Positions 1-11,249 of a DNA stretch of 64,000 nucleotides are shown here, piece by piece (position 1 is the first letter of the stretch; each line of letters opens with the position of its first letter). Location of the stretch: contig OX419758.1 of NCBI GenBank assembly GCA_948567375.1, positions 57,169,001 through 57,233,000 on the forward strand. The letters are read 5' to 3'. A model generated the notes under the pieces. It saw only the letters and a list, made by a program, of their open reading frames with translations, searched no databases and was not told the origin of the DNA. Source of the stretch: Lunularia cruciata (Eukaryota; Streptophyta; Marchantiopsida; Lunulariales; Lunulariaceae). The position numbers and the translations under genes were made by a program.

Positions 1-621
1 GGCGATTATCATATAACAAAACCAAATCTCCTTTATGCACAATCACAAGCTTGATATGCTTATCGTGCCTGACTTTCCTCTGTGCTTGTACTTCCTTTAT
101 GGTTCACATTGCATTGTCTCTTTTCTCTTCTAACCACATAAGTTGATGGATCAGAAGATCTTGGCTTTCTTCCTCCGACAATCGTTCTTCGTAAAGAATC
201 CAATATGTCGGTACTTCAAATTCAACTGGTAGCATGGGATGCAAGCCATATGTCAAGAAGTATAGAGTTTGCTTGGTTGTAATCTTTTCTGTCATTCAAT
301 ATGCTCACAACGTGCCTGGTAATTTTGTATCCTAGTCATAAGCATAATTGACAGTCACCTTATTCAAAATTTTGCAAAGTAACCCATTTGCCTTTTCCGT
401 TAAGCCATTTGCTTTTGGGTTATAAGGAGTCGTCTTCCGATGTTTAATCTGAAAGTACTTGGTTAACGCCTCCATTACAAAGTTCAAAAAGTGTGTTCCT
501 TGGTCATTGACCAATTCCAAAGGACACCCATATCGGGAGATGATGTTTCGAAAGAAAAATTCCGCCACAGTTTTGGCATCATCTCTGCAAGTTGCTTCAG
601 CTTCAACCATCTTGGTAGCAT
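1..621 (-). pseudogene. Family B integrase core fragment
   Basis: This is the catalytic core and C-terminal part of a Ty3/gypsy integrase. It would insert element cDNA into the host genome. Visible motifs are the second catalytic Asp in 'LVNDQGTHF' and the Glu in 'NGLTEKANG'. The C-terminal stretch matches the homologous + strand copy at 22,366-23,076. The part with the first Asp is missing because a B LTR end abuts the domain at 622. A stop codon lies near 332, so the reading is broken. Family assignment is firm. Which original element it came from is unclear. Confidence 0.85.
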
Positions 622-1583
622 TGTGACAACCCGACAAATATCACTTTTGCGGTAATCAGGTAAGTAAAGTTCATTCTTGCATAGATACGAGTCAGAATTG
701 GTCAAATACAAAGTTAAAGTAACAATTGTAATTCTTCTTGGTTGCGTGTTTAATCTCTCAGGTAGAAACCACACCCCAAAGAGAGTAACAAGCACTGATT
801 CTCAGTCTTGTCACTAATTCACACTCCTTAATCACAACTCCATCAATTCTTTCCAAACAATCTTGATTTTGGTGATTCAAGCTCTCCCAAAAATGACACT
901 TCACTGCAAACAACTTCACTTCAGAATTGTGTTCCATCTTTCCACAGAAGGCACAACTTCCTCAATCAAAATTGCTTCACATCAACTTTGCACTGCACTC
1001 ACAATGCAAAATACTACCAACACAACAATTCCTCTCATGCACTGTCAATGCATTGCTTCAATTGCAATTCACTCAAGATCAAACACATAGAATGAAGATC
1101 AAGGCTACGGAATCCAACATCCAACAAGCACACTGACTTGCACTTTGAAATTCTCCATACACTCACAAACACAAACACAAAGTTGATACTCGGAATCAAG
1201 CTTAAGCAACGAGCACTACTTCACAGCACTTCGCTTTATCTATTCTCAGAATTATGAGCATTGAACAACATGATACTGCGAATGCCACTCTTAAATAGTG
1301 AAGCAATTAACAATTATCTTCCGAATGTACCTCTTTCTAATGACTCTACAAACCTGCAGATCTGAAATGACAATGCACCTCTTCATATCTGCCTATTCAA
1401 ATCTCAAATCGGTTACTAATTTGATCCGATGTCTACCTCATCATTGGCTCTCAAACCCAAAGTAACTTTACTTCTTATTACTCTATCCTCAGGTTTCTCA
1501 ACTCCTAATTCCTCCACTAATTCTAACACTTCTCCTTCCTGATCTGCAATTCCTATCATAATCAAGCCTTCTAAATCTCTATC
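622..1583 (-). mobile_element. Family B LTR, 3' portion (aORF C-terminus plus R/U5)
   Basis: Reading on the minus strand, this starts inside the aORF C-terminus (about 1,583 to 1,416) and runs through the promoter-like and U5 part to the conserved LTR end GTTGTCACA. The stretch 622-1,377 is nearly the same as 4,130-4,884 and, inverted, as 26,113-26,859. A TATTTAA box and an AATAAA-like signal lie in it. I read it as the remains of the 3' LTR of the B element whose gag lies at 2,390-3,435. That LTR's 5' part was removed by a deletion that also cut INT. Confidence 0.75.
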
Positions 1584-2270
1584 TCCCACAAAATCAAATC
1601 CCCATTTCTCAAATGGGGCCAAAGGCAAAATTGGTCTCAAAGGCCATTGAGAAGTAGCCGTCGGCTTCCCCGTTCTTTGACAAGCATCACAGCTTTGGAT
1701 ATGAGCATGCATGTCTTTGTACATTGTAGGCCACCAATACCCCACCAAAAGAATCTTCCTTTTTAGTATTCTTCAAAGCATGGTGTCCTCCCGATGCTTT
1801 GGAGTTTAAAGATTCAATCACTCTTCCTACTTTGTATGACTCAAAGCATCACCGAAGTACTTTGTCTTTGCCCATCTTGAATAGAATGTTGTGCTTGAGC
1901 TAGTACAGCCCCATTTTCCTGAGAAAGACTGCCCTCTGCTCCGGGTCCATCCCTTCATGACAATGGAGAGTATGGACATAATGATATTCTGCTGCATACC
2001 TTGTACTTCGCATTGCTGTTAACTGATATAACTCTTTGTCAGGGAACCGATTGTCAATTTCCCACTCTTGGTCTTGAGTTTCTAACCAGGATAGGAAGTC
2101 CACATTCAAATGCAACACCCCCTTTGTACTTGTACAGTATATGTGAATTTTTGTAACAACAAGATCCATCTTGCAATTCTCCCGGAAAAATTTGCCTTCT
2201 TGACCAAGTGTTGCAATGCGTAATGGTCAACATAGAAGACAAACTCTAACCCCTAAACTCCTTCTGGGCT
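1583..2270 (-). pseudogene. Family B RNaseH end and integrase zinc-binding domain
   Basis: On the minus strand, about 2,240-1,900 encodes the RNaseH end (motif 'HLNVDFLSWL', the usual N-x-D-x-L-S type) and the linker to integrase. Then comes the integrase HHCC zinc-binding region: 'SKASGGHHALKN' for the histidines and 'CDACQR' for the cysteines. The first catalytic Asp is in 'FEKWGFDFVGD'. Directly after this, reading continues in frame into the aORF C-terminus, so one open frame (1,748-1,416) is an accidental INT-aORF fusion. PR and RT are absent between this and gag. Confidence 0.8.
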
Positions 2271-2389
2271 TCTTACCTTTCTTCTCCCAATTTCTCCGGT
2301 TGCCGGCAGAGTGAGAGTGGGCCGTCTTGTAACGGGCGACATGTTTGAGTACCTTGTCAAGGGAAGTTACATTCCTCTCCCCCGCAAAG

Positions 2390-3435
2390 ATTCAAATCTT
2401 TGGTGAAAGTCCTCCCAGGAACCAAGTAATGGCTTGGGCATCGGAGTAACCCACCACCCCCGATTGCTTTGGAACTTGGTTCAAGAGTGCCATGAACCGC
2501 TCAGAGTAATCTCTCAACTTCTCCTTCTTGCCTTGGTCTAAATCGTTGAGTGACGTGAAGACACTCGTGTCGTAGTCAACCTCCCGGAATCGTTCTAGGA
2601 AGTTGTTTCTCAAGTCTGCCCAGTCTACTGGTACAAACTTCTTCTAGGTCACATGGGTGTACTAGCTCCGAGCTTTCTTTTGGAGCAGACTTGGGAAAAT
2701 TTGCAGTCGATCTGCCGAGTCATGCTCCTTGTTAGCAAAGGAGATGACTTCGAATTCTTCAATGAATTCATCAAGGTCTTTGTCTTGTTCTGTCCCCTTA
2801 TACTTTTGATAGGCGTGTCAAGTGACAGGCAACAAAGTCATCGTTCGATGCACTGGGATCGGCTGGGGTAGAGTTGAACTGGACAGAACCAAGGAATTGG
2901 CTGGAATTGACACCGTGTTGTCAGCCCAGGGATTCCAATTCGTCAAATTCAAGGTAGGGTCTTCTTCAACAATTTCTGATATGAGGGTGTTGACTTCAAC
3001 CCGGTTGGAAGATTTAGGATCAACACCTTCAATGTGTTCTTCAAAATTCCTTCGGGACAACCGAGGAATCAGTCGTAGAAGATGCTAACACTCTTCTTCC
3101 GTGAGTGTCCATGCTGTCTTTTCTTGAACAAAGTTCTTTAAGGACGTGACTTCCTTTACAGCTCTATGGGACGTCGGTGTACTGGGCAGTAATGCATATG
3201 TTTGGCCACTTGAGTCTTTCTTCTTTTTGGACAAAGAGGGAGATGCAAAGTAGCCTTGCCAACCGCCTTCGCATTTCTTGTGGTCAAGTTCTTGCACGGC
3301 TTCTTGCACTTTGTGAAGGAGTTGAAAGTCCAACGCCTCTCGTTTGGTTTTGTCAAAAGTGGCTAGGACTTTCAGATGTTCATCTTCTTCACGCTGCAAT
3401 AGTTGTCTTCAAACTCTCTCTTCCCGTTGTTCTCT
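2390..3435 (-). pseudogene. Family B gag (capsid) remnant
   Basis: This is a Ty3/gypsy-type gag that would form the particle shell. The best-preserved piece (2,613-2,392) shows the plant Retrotrans_gag pattern: 'NNFLERFREV', 'KLRDYSERFMALLNQVP' and 'AITWFLGGLSP'. Upstream pieces in other frames (3,399-3,085 and 3,060-2,818) are a charged, partly helical N-terminus, 'REALDFQLLHKVQEAVQEL', and an acidic linker. It begins about 80 nt after the primer binding site, as expected for the first gene of the internal region. At least two frame breaks are present and no zinc knuckle remains before the deletion into RNaseH. Confidence 0.8.
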
Positions 3436-3510
3436 TGATGCAGACATTCATATTGCTTTGATACCCAATTTCAAATTTGGCTTCGTATTCTTCCACTTCC
3501 GAGATTTGTA

Positions 3511-3528
3511 TCCCTCGCAGCAGCGCCA
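3511..3528 (-). other. Primer binding site of a family B element
   Basis: On the minus strand, TGGCGCTGCTGCGAGGGA begins 7 nt after the LTR end at 3,536. It resembles the plant tRNA-Asp primer site TGGCGCCGTTGCCGGGG with several differences. The same spacing and a related sequence (TGGCACCACTGCCAAGGA) occur next to the LTR end at 32,541. Position and repetition support the role. Which tRNA primes is inferred. Confidence 0.65.
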
Positions 3529-3535
3529 AAAATCA

Positions 3536-4129
3536 TGTGACAACCAGGCAAATATCACCTTTGTAGTAATCAGTAAGTAGAAATGTGTTGCAAACGGCAC
3601 GATGTAGTGTGGAGGCGACTTATCCCACAAATTCCACACCATCTGTCTCGTCCTCCCATGGAAGCACCTCGCTCAATTGATAGGTTCTCCTACAAACATC
3701 TTATGGAAGAACACCACTTGGTGTTTCATTGCATAAGTCAGTCTCTCCGGCTTCAGGATTGCCATGAGAGCACTCACGATCCCTCTCTTCACTGGATCTT
3801 TGTAACTCTGGACCTTATACCCATTCTCTGTTCTTTTTGAAGCGAAGGCATCACTCACTTCTTAGGTTTCTTTGGCTACTCCTCCCTTCCCCAAGAACAT
3901 GGCACCCTGCTCCGTGCATGCCTCTCTTCCGAGCACTAATCTCCAATCTGACTCTGTCCAGCGAGCCGGATTTCCTCTCTTCCCTTCTTCCTTGGGGCCA
4001 TCGAGACATTTACTCTCGATTATATTGGTCATGAAACCTAGAAAACTTACGTTCCAGTTCCATGCCAAGAATGTGATCCAAAGTCGGCTCAAGACTTCAA
4101 TTCTTGCAATCACATCTAACCTCCAAATC
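3536..4129 (-). mobile_element. Family B 5' LTR, lower half, with aORF N-domain and internal deletion
   Basis: 4,129-3,575 continues the aORF N-terminal domain that starts at 8,105-7,914. The two halves are split by a solo LTR. At about 3,573 the aORF ('PFATHFYL') is joined directly to the last ~38 bp of the LTR, so about 2.6 kb is deleted. The LTR end TGTGACAAC (plus strand) at 3,536 is followed by the primer site. A Trp codon of the aORF is changed to TGA just after 'GEPIN' (about 3,673). A frame break near 3,860 also occurs. Confidence 0.8.
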
Positions 4130-7100
4130 TATGACAACCCGGCAAATATCACTTTTGCGGTAATTGGGTAAGTAAAGTTTGTTCTCGCAGAGATACAAGT
4201 CAGAATTGGTCAAATACAAAGTCAAACAATAACACGTAGTTCTTCTTGGTTGTGTCTTTAATCTCTCAGGTAGAAACCACACCCAGAAGAGAGTAACAAG
4301 CACTGACTCGCAGTCTTGTCACAAATTAACACTCCATAATCACAACTCCATCAAATCTTTCCAAACAATCTTGATTGTGATGATTCAGGCTCTCCCAAAA
4401 ATGGCACTTCAATGCAAACTACTTTGCCTCAGAATTGTGTTCCACCCCTCCACTGAAGGCACAACTTCCTCGATCGAAATTGCTTCACATCAACCTCGCA
4501 CTGCACTCACAAATGCAGAATACTACCAACACTACAATTCCTCTTAGATCTGTCAAGGCATTGCTTCGATTGCACTTCACTCAGGATCAAACACACAGAA
4601 TGAAGATCAAGGCTGTGGAATCCAACATCCAACAAGCACACTGACTTGCACTTCAAATTTCCCCACACACTCACAAACATAGACATGAAGTTGATACTTG
4701 GAATCAAGCTCAAGCGACGAGCACTACTTCACAGCACTTCGCTTTATCTCTTCTCAGAAATTATGAGCACTAAACAACATGATACTGCGAATGCCACTCT
4801 TAAATAGTGAACAAATCGACAATTCTAACAACTATACCGTTCTACAACAACTGTTCTAACCTGCAGATCCAAAATGACAATGCAACTCTTCATATCTGCC
4901 TCTTCAAATCTCAAAATTGTTACTAATCCAATCCGATGTTTACTTCTTCCTCGGCTTTCAAACCCAAACCCGAAGTAAATTTACTTCTTACTACTCTATC
5001 CTCGGGTTTCATATCTTCTACTTCTTCTACCAGATCCAGCAATTCTTTTTCCTGATCTGAAATTCCACTAGTGGGTAATCTATCTAACTCCTCATCTCCC
5101 GACCCACTCTTCTCTAATATCTCCATTGGTAACTCTGAAGACATTTGTACTCCTATGTTATCTACTTCGGGTTTTGCTCTAACATCCTTCCGAAGCTTTT
5201 CTATCTCTATTTTCACTAAGTCTAATCTAATTGAAATGTTGTCTTCTACTTCTAATATCTTCCTGTCTACACGAGTTCTTAACTTAATCAACAAGGCATT
5301 CAAATCTGTGTCTTTTGCATGTCTTCACCTCGTCTCTTGCACTAACAACTTCAACTCGTGCAGTCTCGTCTCTTCAATTTGAACGCTAGCCTCTGTACTC
5401 AACATTGCATTCCTCCTGAGGACTATCTCCTTCACTAGCTCCAATCTCATCTTTCTCTCTCGCTCTCAATCTGCAAGCCAGTCCTCCCTGTACATCGCCA
5501 ACTCCTCTTTGAACTCGGCTTTCACCATCTCCTTCTCCTTCTCCTTCTAAATAACCTTCTCTTCCTGACTACAAAGTAACTCTCGTAATCAATCTTCTTC
5601 TCTATATTGTGCCGCCAACTCTCTTTGCCAGAGTTGCTTCTTCTCCTTGACACTCTCCATCACCCTATCGAGCTCTTGATCCTTCGCTGCTACTCTCACC
5701 ATAGCATGGATTACTTCAACTCTTGAATCAGCAAACTGCTTCTTCAAGATTTCATACTCCGCTACTTGTCTCTCCCTTGCTATGTCACTCTTCTTCACAA
5801 GATCCTCTTGATAACTTACTTCTCTCTTCAGGTCTTCAATAACCTGACTTCTCTCTACTGCCTCTGCTTGCAGTACTTCTCTTTCCTCCTCACCTCGGAT
5901 TATACTCTTCTTCAACTCCGAGTTCTCTTCTTCTAATTGCGCTAAAACCTGCAATACACTCTTTACCTCTGGACAAGTCGACTGCATCTCCTTCTTCCTA
6001 TGCTCCAATTTCACCAACAATGGGCACACCACCTCCCGCAGGTACTCCACTCCATCTCTCGCAACTACTTCTTCCTGCATAGAAATCTCTTTCCTTACCT
6101 ATTCTTCACCCGATACTCGTCTTCTCCTCTGCAATCTTTGTATCGGAATTGAAGCCTCACTTCCCAAGCTTTATCCTACCTCTTCCTTTGCTTTACTCGG
6201 CCCCGCATCACACTTTGCCTTACGTCTTGAGCAAACTCCTCGCTGTATTGCGATCTTCTTTTCTTTGGGCACAGTTACTTTGTCTTCCAACTGTGTGTTG
6301 TCTTTGGCTTCCATCTCGGCTTGCACATCTTCTTTGTAGTCGTCAGCTACTGGTGCCGATGTCATGTCTCCCCCTTCATCACTATCGCTACTCGTATCTC
6401 CACTCTGCAGCATTAGCTCAGGCTCCTCCTCATGTTCCGAGTCTTCAATTTTTAGCTCGGCATCTTCTTCTGAGTCTTCGTTCTCCGACTCGATTACCAC
6501 CATACCTCACCTCGGGTTGCCTCTCCATGTCTTCCAAGGTTTCTTGATGTCATCGGCTTCACCTTGCCGACCCCTCTTCTTCAACTTCGGAGTACTCGCT
6601 TCTATCTCCACGCTCTTATCCGTCTTCATGTAGTACTCATCCATGCTCCAGATTTGAAGAATGTACTGTTGTTCCTCTACGTCAACTTCTCTTCTCAAGT
6701 CGGGATGGAAGTGAGACACCATTCTGTTTTGCTCCGCCAAATTGAGAAAATTCAACCCAAGGTAGAAATGTGCTGCAAACGGCACGATGTAGTGTGGAGG
6801 CAACTTATCCCACAAATTCCACACCATCTGTCTTGTCCTCCCATGGAAGCACCTTGCCCAATTAATAGGTTCTCTTGGAAACAACTTATGAAAAAACACC
6901 GCTTGGTGTTTCATCACATAAGTTGTTCTCTCCGGCTTCAAGATTGCCATGAGAGCACTCACAATCCCTCTCTTCACTAGATCCTTGTAACTCTCAACCT
7001 TATACCCATTCTTTGTTCTCTTTGAAGAGAAAGCATCTCTCACCTCCTGAGTCTCCTGAGCTATCTCTCCCTTCCCCAAGAACGTGGCTCCCTGCTCCAA

Positions 7101-7913
7101 GCCTGCCTCCTTCCCGAGTACGAGTCTCCAATCCGACTCTGTCCAGCAAGCCGGATTTCCTCTCTTCCTTTCTTCCTCGGGTTCATCGAGACACTTACTC
7201 TCGATGATTTCTGTCATGAACCCTGGAAAGCTTACATTCCAATTCCATGCCAAAAATGTGATCCGAAGTCGGCCAAGACTTTGATCCTTGCTATTACGTC
7301 TAACCTCCAAATAGCATGATTTCTCATTGCAAATTCGGAGTTCTTCTTTCCTCCTCCCATCTCTTCTACTTTCTCACTCTCTCTTGATTTCACTCTCGCG
7401 ACTTCTCCCTTGTGCACTAACACGATTCCAACTCTATTTCCCTTCCCACAATCACCTGGAAGACAACTTCGTAACGGCAAAGGAAAATTACTCGACATTT
7501 TGTCGTTGCAAGTTTGATTTTTATAGAGTTGCGCTTCTTTGTCTTCCGTCACTTTGAGTTTCTACCGAGAAATCACACCTCTTGCATGCACCTATCATTG
7601 TCAATCACCTTTGTGTGTATGGGCTGCTGGTTTTGAACGGTCCTTTCTTGAATTTCTTGCCCCAACAAAAGGTGGTTAGACTGTCTTTGCCTCGGGTTGA
7701 GCTCCCTCCCCCAATACGAAGACAATTTACTTCGAGTTGTATGCTGACAGGGCATTTCCGAGTACTTTGCCTTATGACCCGAAGTCACGTTACCTCGGGT
7801 TTCATCCTAAAGACTCTTTTCTTTGCCTTCTTCGACCATATAGGCGCAATCTGACTTCTCTATACACTTCTTCTCCTTAATTTTGAAAAAAAACAAAAAA
7901 TGTGAGCACCACA
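4130..7913 (-). mobile_element. Complete solo LTR of family B (about 3.78 kb)
   Basis: On the minus strand it starts TGTGGTGCTCACA and ends GTTGTCATA (consensus TGTGGTACCCACA...GTTGTCACA). It is 3,784 bp long, against 3,783 bp for the + copy at 23,077-26,859. It sits inside another aORF. On the minus strand the host frame reads GCGATTC before it and GATTTGGAGG after it, which gives a 5-bp target duplication (GATTC/GATTT, one mutation) and restores the intact aORF codons N-H-A-I-W-R when the LTR is removed. It holds a linker (7,913-7,553), the aORF, a TATTTAA box (4,806-4,800) and U5. No gag or pol is attached, so it is a solo LTR left by LTR-LTR recombination. Confidence 0.9.
4923..7552 (-). 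pseudogene. aORF in U3 of the solo B LTR: unknown N-domain, acidic linker, long coiled coil
   Basis: Function unknown; about 876 codons with a few frame breaks. N-terminal part (7,552-6,507): conserved 'GGGKKNSEF', 'NHAIWRLDVIARI', 'CWTESDWRLVLG', 'KTVESYKDLVKRG'-type and 'MVWNLWDKLPPHYIVPFAAH' blocks, rich in Trp and His, no signal peptide or membrane span. Middle (6,503-6,171): strongly acidic Ser/Glu/Asp stretch, then a basic patch 'CSRRKAKCDAGPSK' that could be a nuclear localisation signal. C-part (6,080-5,589 and 5,303-4,923): heptad coiled coil such as 'LQVLAQLEEENSELKKS', ending in 'KAEEEVNIGLD' and a stop. The homologous + copy starts at an ATG at 23,439; here that position is not a clear ATG. 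This copy keeps the Trp after 'REPIN' that is a stop in three others. It is not a recognisable env. A coiled-coil structural or nuclear protein is possible. Confidence 0.75.
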
Positions 7914-8514
7914 GAATCGCATGATTTCTCACTACAAATTTGGAGTTCTTCTTTCCTCCTCCCATCTTTCCTACTTCCTCACTATCTCTTGGTTTAACTC
8001 TCTCGAATTCTCCTCTACACACTAGCGCGTTGTCAACTCTACTTCCCTTCCCATGATCTCCTACAGGACGACTTCTCAATGGCGAAGGAAAATTGCTCGA
8101 CATTGCTTAGTTGTTAGCCCGATTTTTATAGAGTAGTGCCTTCTTTGTCTCTCTTCAATTCAAGTTTCTACCAAGAAATCACACCTCTTGCATGCGCCTG
8201 TCATTGTCAATTGTATTTCACACATATAGCCGCCAGTTTTGAACGGTCCCTTCTTGAATTTCTCGCCCCAAAGAAGGTTGTTACACTATCTTCACCTTGG
8301 GTTGAATTCCCCCCGATACAAAAACTTCTTACTTCGGGTTGTATGCTGACAGGGCAAGTCTGAGTACTTCGCCTTATGACCAAAAGCCACTTTACCTTGG
8401 GTTTCATCCCGAAGACTCTTTTCTTTGCCTTCTTTGGCCATGCAGGCGCAATCCAACTTCTCTATACACTTCTTTTTCTCTATTTTGAAAATAAACAAAA
8501 AATGTGGGTACCAC
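7914..8514 (-). mobile_element. Family B 5' LTR, upper part (interrupted by the solo LTR)
   Basis: The LTR start motif lies at 8,504-8,514 (GTGGGTACCAC on the plus strand). It is followed on the minus strand by the ~400-bp linker and then the aORF N-terminus (8,103-7,914: 'NFPSPLRSRP', 'GGGKKNSKF', 'NHAI'). It is cut at 7,914 by the solo LTR and resumes at 4,129. It was itself inserted into, or joined to, the coiled-coil part of another aORF at 8,515. The linker is non-coding and shows recurring short ACTTCGGGTT/CCTCGGGTT-like words. Confidence 0.75.
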
Positions 8515-10847
8515 GTCTTGCAACCTCTCTTCTTCTCTATATCGCACTATCAACTCTCGTTGCCACAACTGCTTCTTCTCTTCTACACTCTCCATCACCC
8601 TATCAAACTCTTGTTCCTTCTTAGCTACTCTTGCCATAGCATGGATAATCTCTAACCTCAAATCAGCAAACTGCTGCTTCAAGATCTTATTCTCAACTAC
8701 TTGTGTTTCTCTTGCTATGTCACTCTGCTTTACAAGTTCCTCTCAATTCCTTACTTCTCTCCTCAAGTTCTCTATCACTTGATTCTGTACTATTGCCTCT
8801 ACTTGTAGTACTTCCCTTTCCTCCTCTCCTCGAATTATACTCTTCTTCAATTCCGAGTTCTCTTCTTCCAATCAGGATACCACCTGCAACAGAGTCTTCA
8901 CCTCCGGACACATCGATTGCATTTCCTTCTTCTTGTGTTCCAACTTTACCAGTAAAGGACACACAACTTCCCGCAAGTACTCCACTCTGTCACTTGTGGC
9001 TTCTTTGACTTGCGGAGTGATCTCCTTCTTCACCTCTTCTTCTTTCAATACGTGCCGTCTTTGTTGTAGTCATCGTATCGGAATAGATGCTTCAGTCCCC
9101 GAATTGGCATTCTCCTCATCTCTTAGCTTGCTTGGACCCGCTTCACACTTTGCCTTTCTTTGAGAACAAATTACTCTTTGAATGGTAACTTTTCTCTCCT
9201 CCTGCTCTTGCACTTCGTCTTCTAACTTCATGTTACCTTCCTCCTCTATCTCCATCCTGACTTCTTCTTCTTCTTCTATGGGTACCAACGTCATCTCTCC
9301 GCCTTTGTCATTGTCACTACTCGTGTCTCCACTCTGCAGTGTGAGCTCTGGTTCTTCCTTGCATTCCAAATCTTTGGACTCGCACTCAGCTTCACCTTTC
9401 GATTCTTCCTCCGCCAACACGACTACTACCATACCTTTCCTCGGGTTTACCCTTTTGGTCTTCCAAGGTCTTGCTCTCTCAACGTCTCCTCCTTCTCCTT
9501 GTCAACTCCTCTTCTTCAACTTTGTAGTACTCACGTCCACCTGCACACTCTTCCCCGTCTGCACGTAGTACTCATCGCTGCTTCTGATTTGAAGAATGTA
9601 TTGTTGCTCCTCCATGTTGACCTCCTTTCTTAAGTCAGGATGGAAATGCGACACCATTTTGTTGCACTCCGCCGCATTGAGCAAATTTAGCCCAAGATAG
9701 AAATGTGCTGCAAATAGCACAATGGAATGCGGAGGCAATTTATCCCGCGAGTTCCACACCATCTGTCTTGTTTGCCCATGGAAGCACCTCGCCTAGTTAA
9801 TCGGCTCTACTACAAACATCTTATGGAAGAATACCTCTTGGTGCTTCATCATATAAGTCATTCTCTCCGGCTTCAAGAATGCCATGAGAGCACTCACAAT
9901 CCCTTGCTTGAGAAGATCCTTGTAACTCTCTACTTTGTACCCATTCTTTGTGCGCTTCAAAGAGAATGCATCCCTCACTTCTTGGGTTTCTTTTGCTACC
10001 TCTCCCTTCTCCAAGAACATGGCACCCTGCTCTGCACCTACCTCTCTTCCGAGTACTAATCTCCAATCTGAATCCGTCCAACAAGCTGGATTTCCTCTCT
10101 TCTCCTCTTCCTCGGGGCCATCAAGACATCTACTCTTGATTATCTCAGTCATGAATCCTAGAAAGCTCACATTCCAGTTCCATGCCAAGAATGTGATCCA
10201 AAGTTGGCTCAAGACTTCAATTCTTGCGATCACATCTAACCTCCAAATTGCATGATTTCTCACTGCAAATTCGGAGTTCTTCTTTCCTCCTCCCATCTTT
10301 CTTTCTTCTTCACTGTCTCTTGGATTAGCCCTCTCTAATTCTCCTCTACACACCAGCGTGTCTTTGACTCTACTTCCCTTCCCATGATCTCCTATAGGAT
10401 GACTCCTCAACGGCAAAGGAAAATTGCTTGATATTGCTTCGTTGTTAGCCCAATTTTTATAGAGTTGTGCCTTCTTTGTCTCTCTTCAATTCGAGTTTCT
10501 ACCAAGAAAGCACACCTCTTGCATGCTCCTGTCATTGTCAAGTGTCCTTCACGCATATGATTGCCGGTTTTTGAACGGTCCCTTCTTGAATTTCTTGCCC
10601 GAAGGAAAGTTGGTACATTGTCCTTGCCTCGGGTTGATCACCCTCTGATACAAAGACTTCTTACTTTGGGTTCTTACTTCGGGTTGTATGTCCGAGTACT
10701 TCACCTTATGACCCAAAGCCATGTTACCTCGGGTTTCATATCAAAGACTCTTTTCTTTGCCTTCTTCGGCCATATAGGCACAATCCAACTTCTCTATACA
10801 CTTCTTCTTCTCTATTTCAAAAATAAACAAAAAATGTGGGTACCACA
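8515..10847 (-). mobile_element. Family B LTR, 5' portion, with aORF truncated in the coiled coil
   Basis: The LTR start TGTGGTACCCAC (plus strand 10,836-10,847) abuts an A LTR scrap, so this B copy entered an A LTR. After the linker (10,846-10,441), the aORF runs from about 10,440. The N-domain (10,416-9,793) ends at a TAG replacing the Trp after 'EPIN'. Then come 'MVWNSRDKLPPH' (9,762-9,502), the acidic part (9,432-9,070) and the start of the coiled coil (8,962-8,522, 'WQRELIVRYREEE'). It is cut there by the next LTR start. The coiled-coil end, promoter and U5 are missing. Confidence 0.75.
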
Positions 10848-10983
10848 CTTAGCTATGACTAACTCTAGCTAATCATGACTAATGTAGAACCATCTTTTAT
10901 CTCTATATAATAATATATCTCAAGTACTTGTAATACCAAGCTAAATATCACAATACCACACACATGCACAAATGGGTGTTACG
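10848..10983 (-). mobile_element. Family A LTR, first ~135 bp
   Basis: On the minus strand this matches the beginning of the A LTR (GTAACACCCATTTGTGCATG onward) through 'TTAGTCATAGCTAAG'. It then stops exactly where the B LTR starts. It is therefore the insertion target of that B element. The rest of this A LTR is not found on the far side, so it has been lost. Confidence 0.85.
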
Positions 10984-11091
10984 GACCTACAGACCATGAG
11001 AGTGCGTGTTGTGATTGTAGGTTATAGGTTGCCCTTTCCCCTAGTGTAGTTATCTCAATTAGAGTTACATTAGTGGGTGGTGTTCCATGGA

Positions 11092-11199
11092 TATTGGCAC
11101 TTGGTGGTGTTGAGTTGCTATTGGCACTTGGTGGTGCTTAGTTGGTATTGGCACTTGGTGGTGCTCAGTTGGTGTTGGCACTTGGTGGGGTACTTGCGG
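11092..11199. repeat. 27-bp minisatellite, four copies
   Basis: Four units begin at 11,092, 11,119, 11,146 and 11,173. Each contains TTGGCACTTGGTGGTG followed by a variable YNAGTTGG-like part. The period is exactly 27 bp, a multiple of three, so an ancestral coding repeat is possible. It lies just upstream of the E gag remnant. Confidence 0.85.
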
Positions 11200-11249
11200 T
11201 TGTAGTTTGTGGTTCCGGTTTGCGGTTGCATTGCAGTTACTTTGTCACA

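Noticed and set aside
622-1377. A separate ~750-bp LTR family
   Set aside because: At first the repeated ~750-bp end (also at 4,130-4,884 and 26,113-26,859) looked like a complete LTR. The polypurine tracts, the TGTGGTACCC starts and the target duplication around 4,130-7,913 show it is only the last part of a 3.78-kb LTR.
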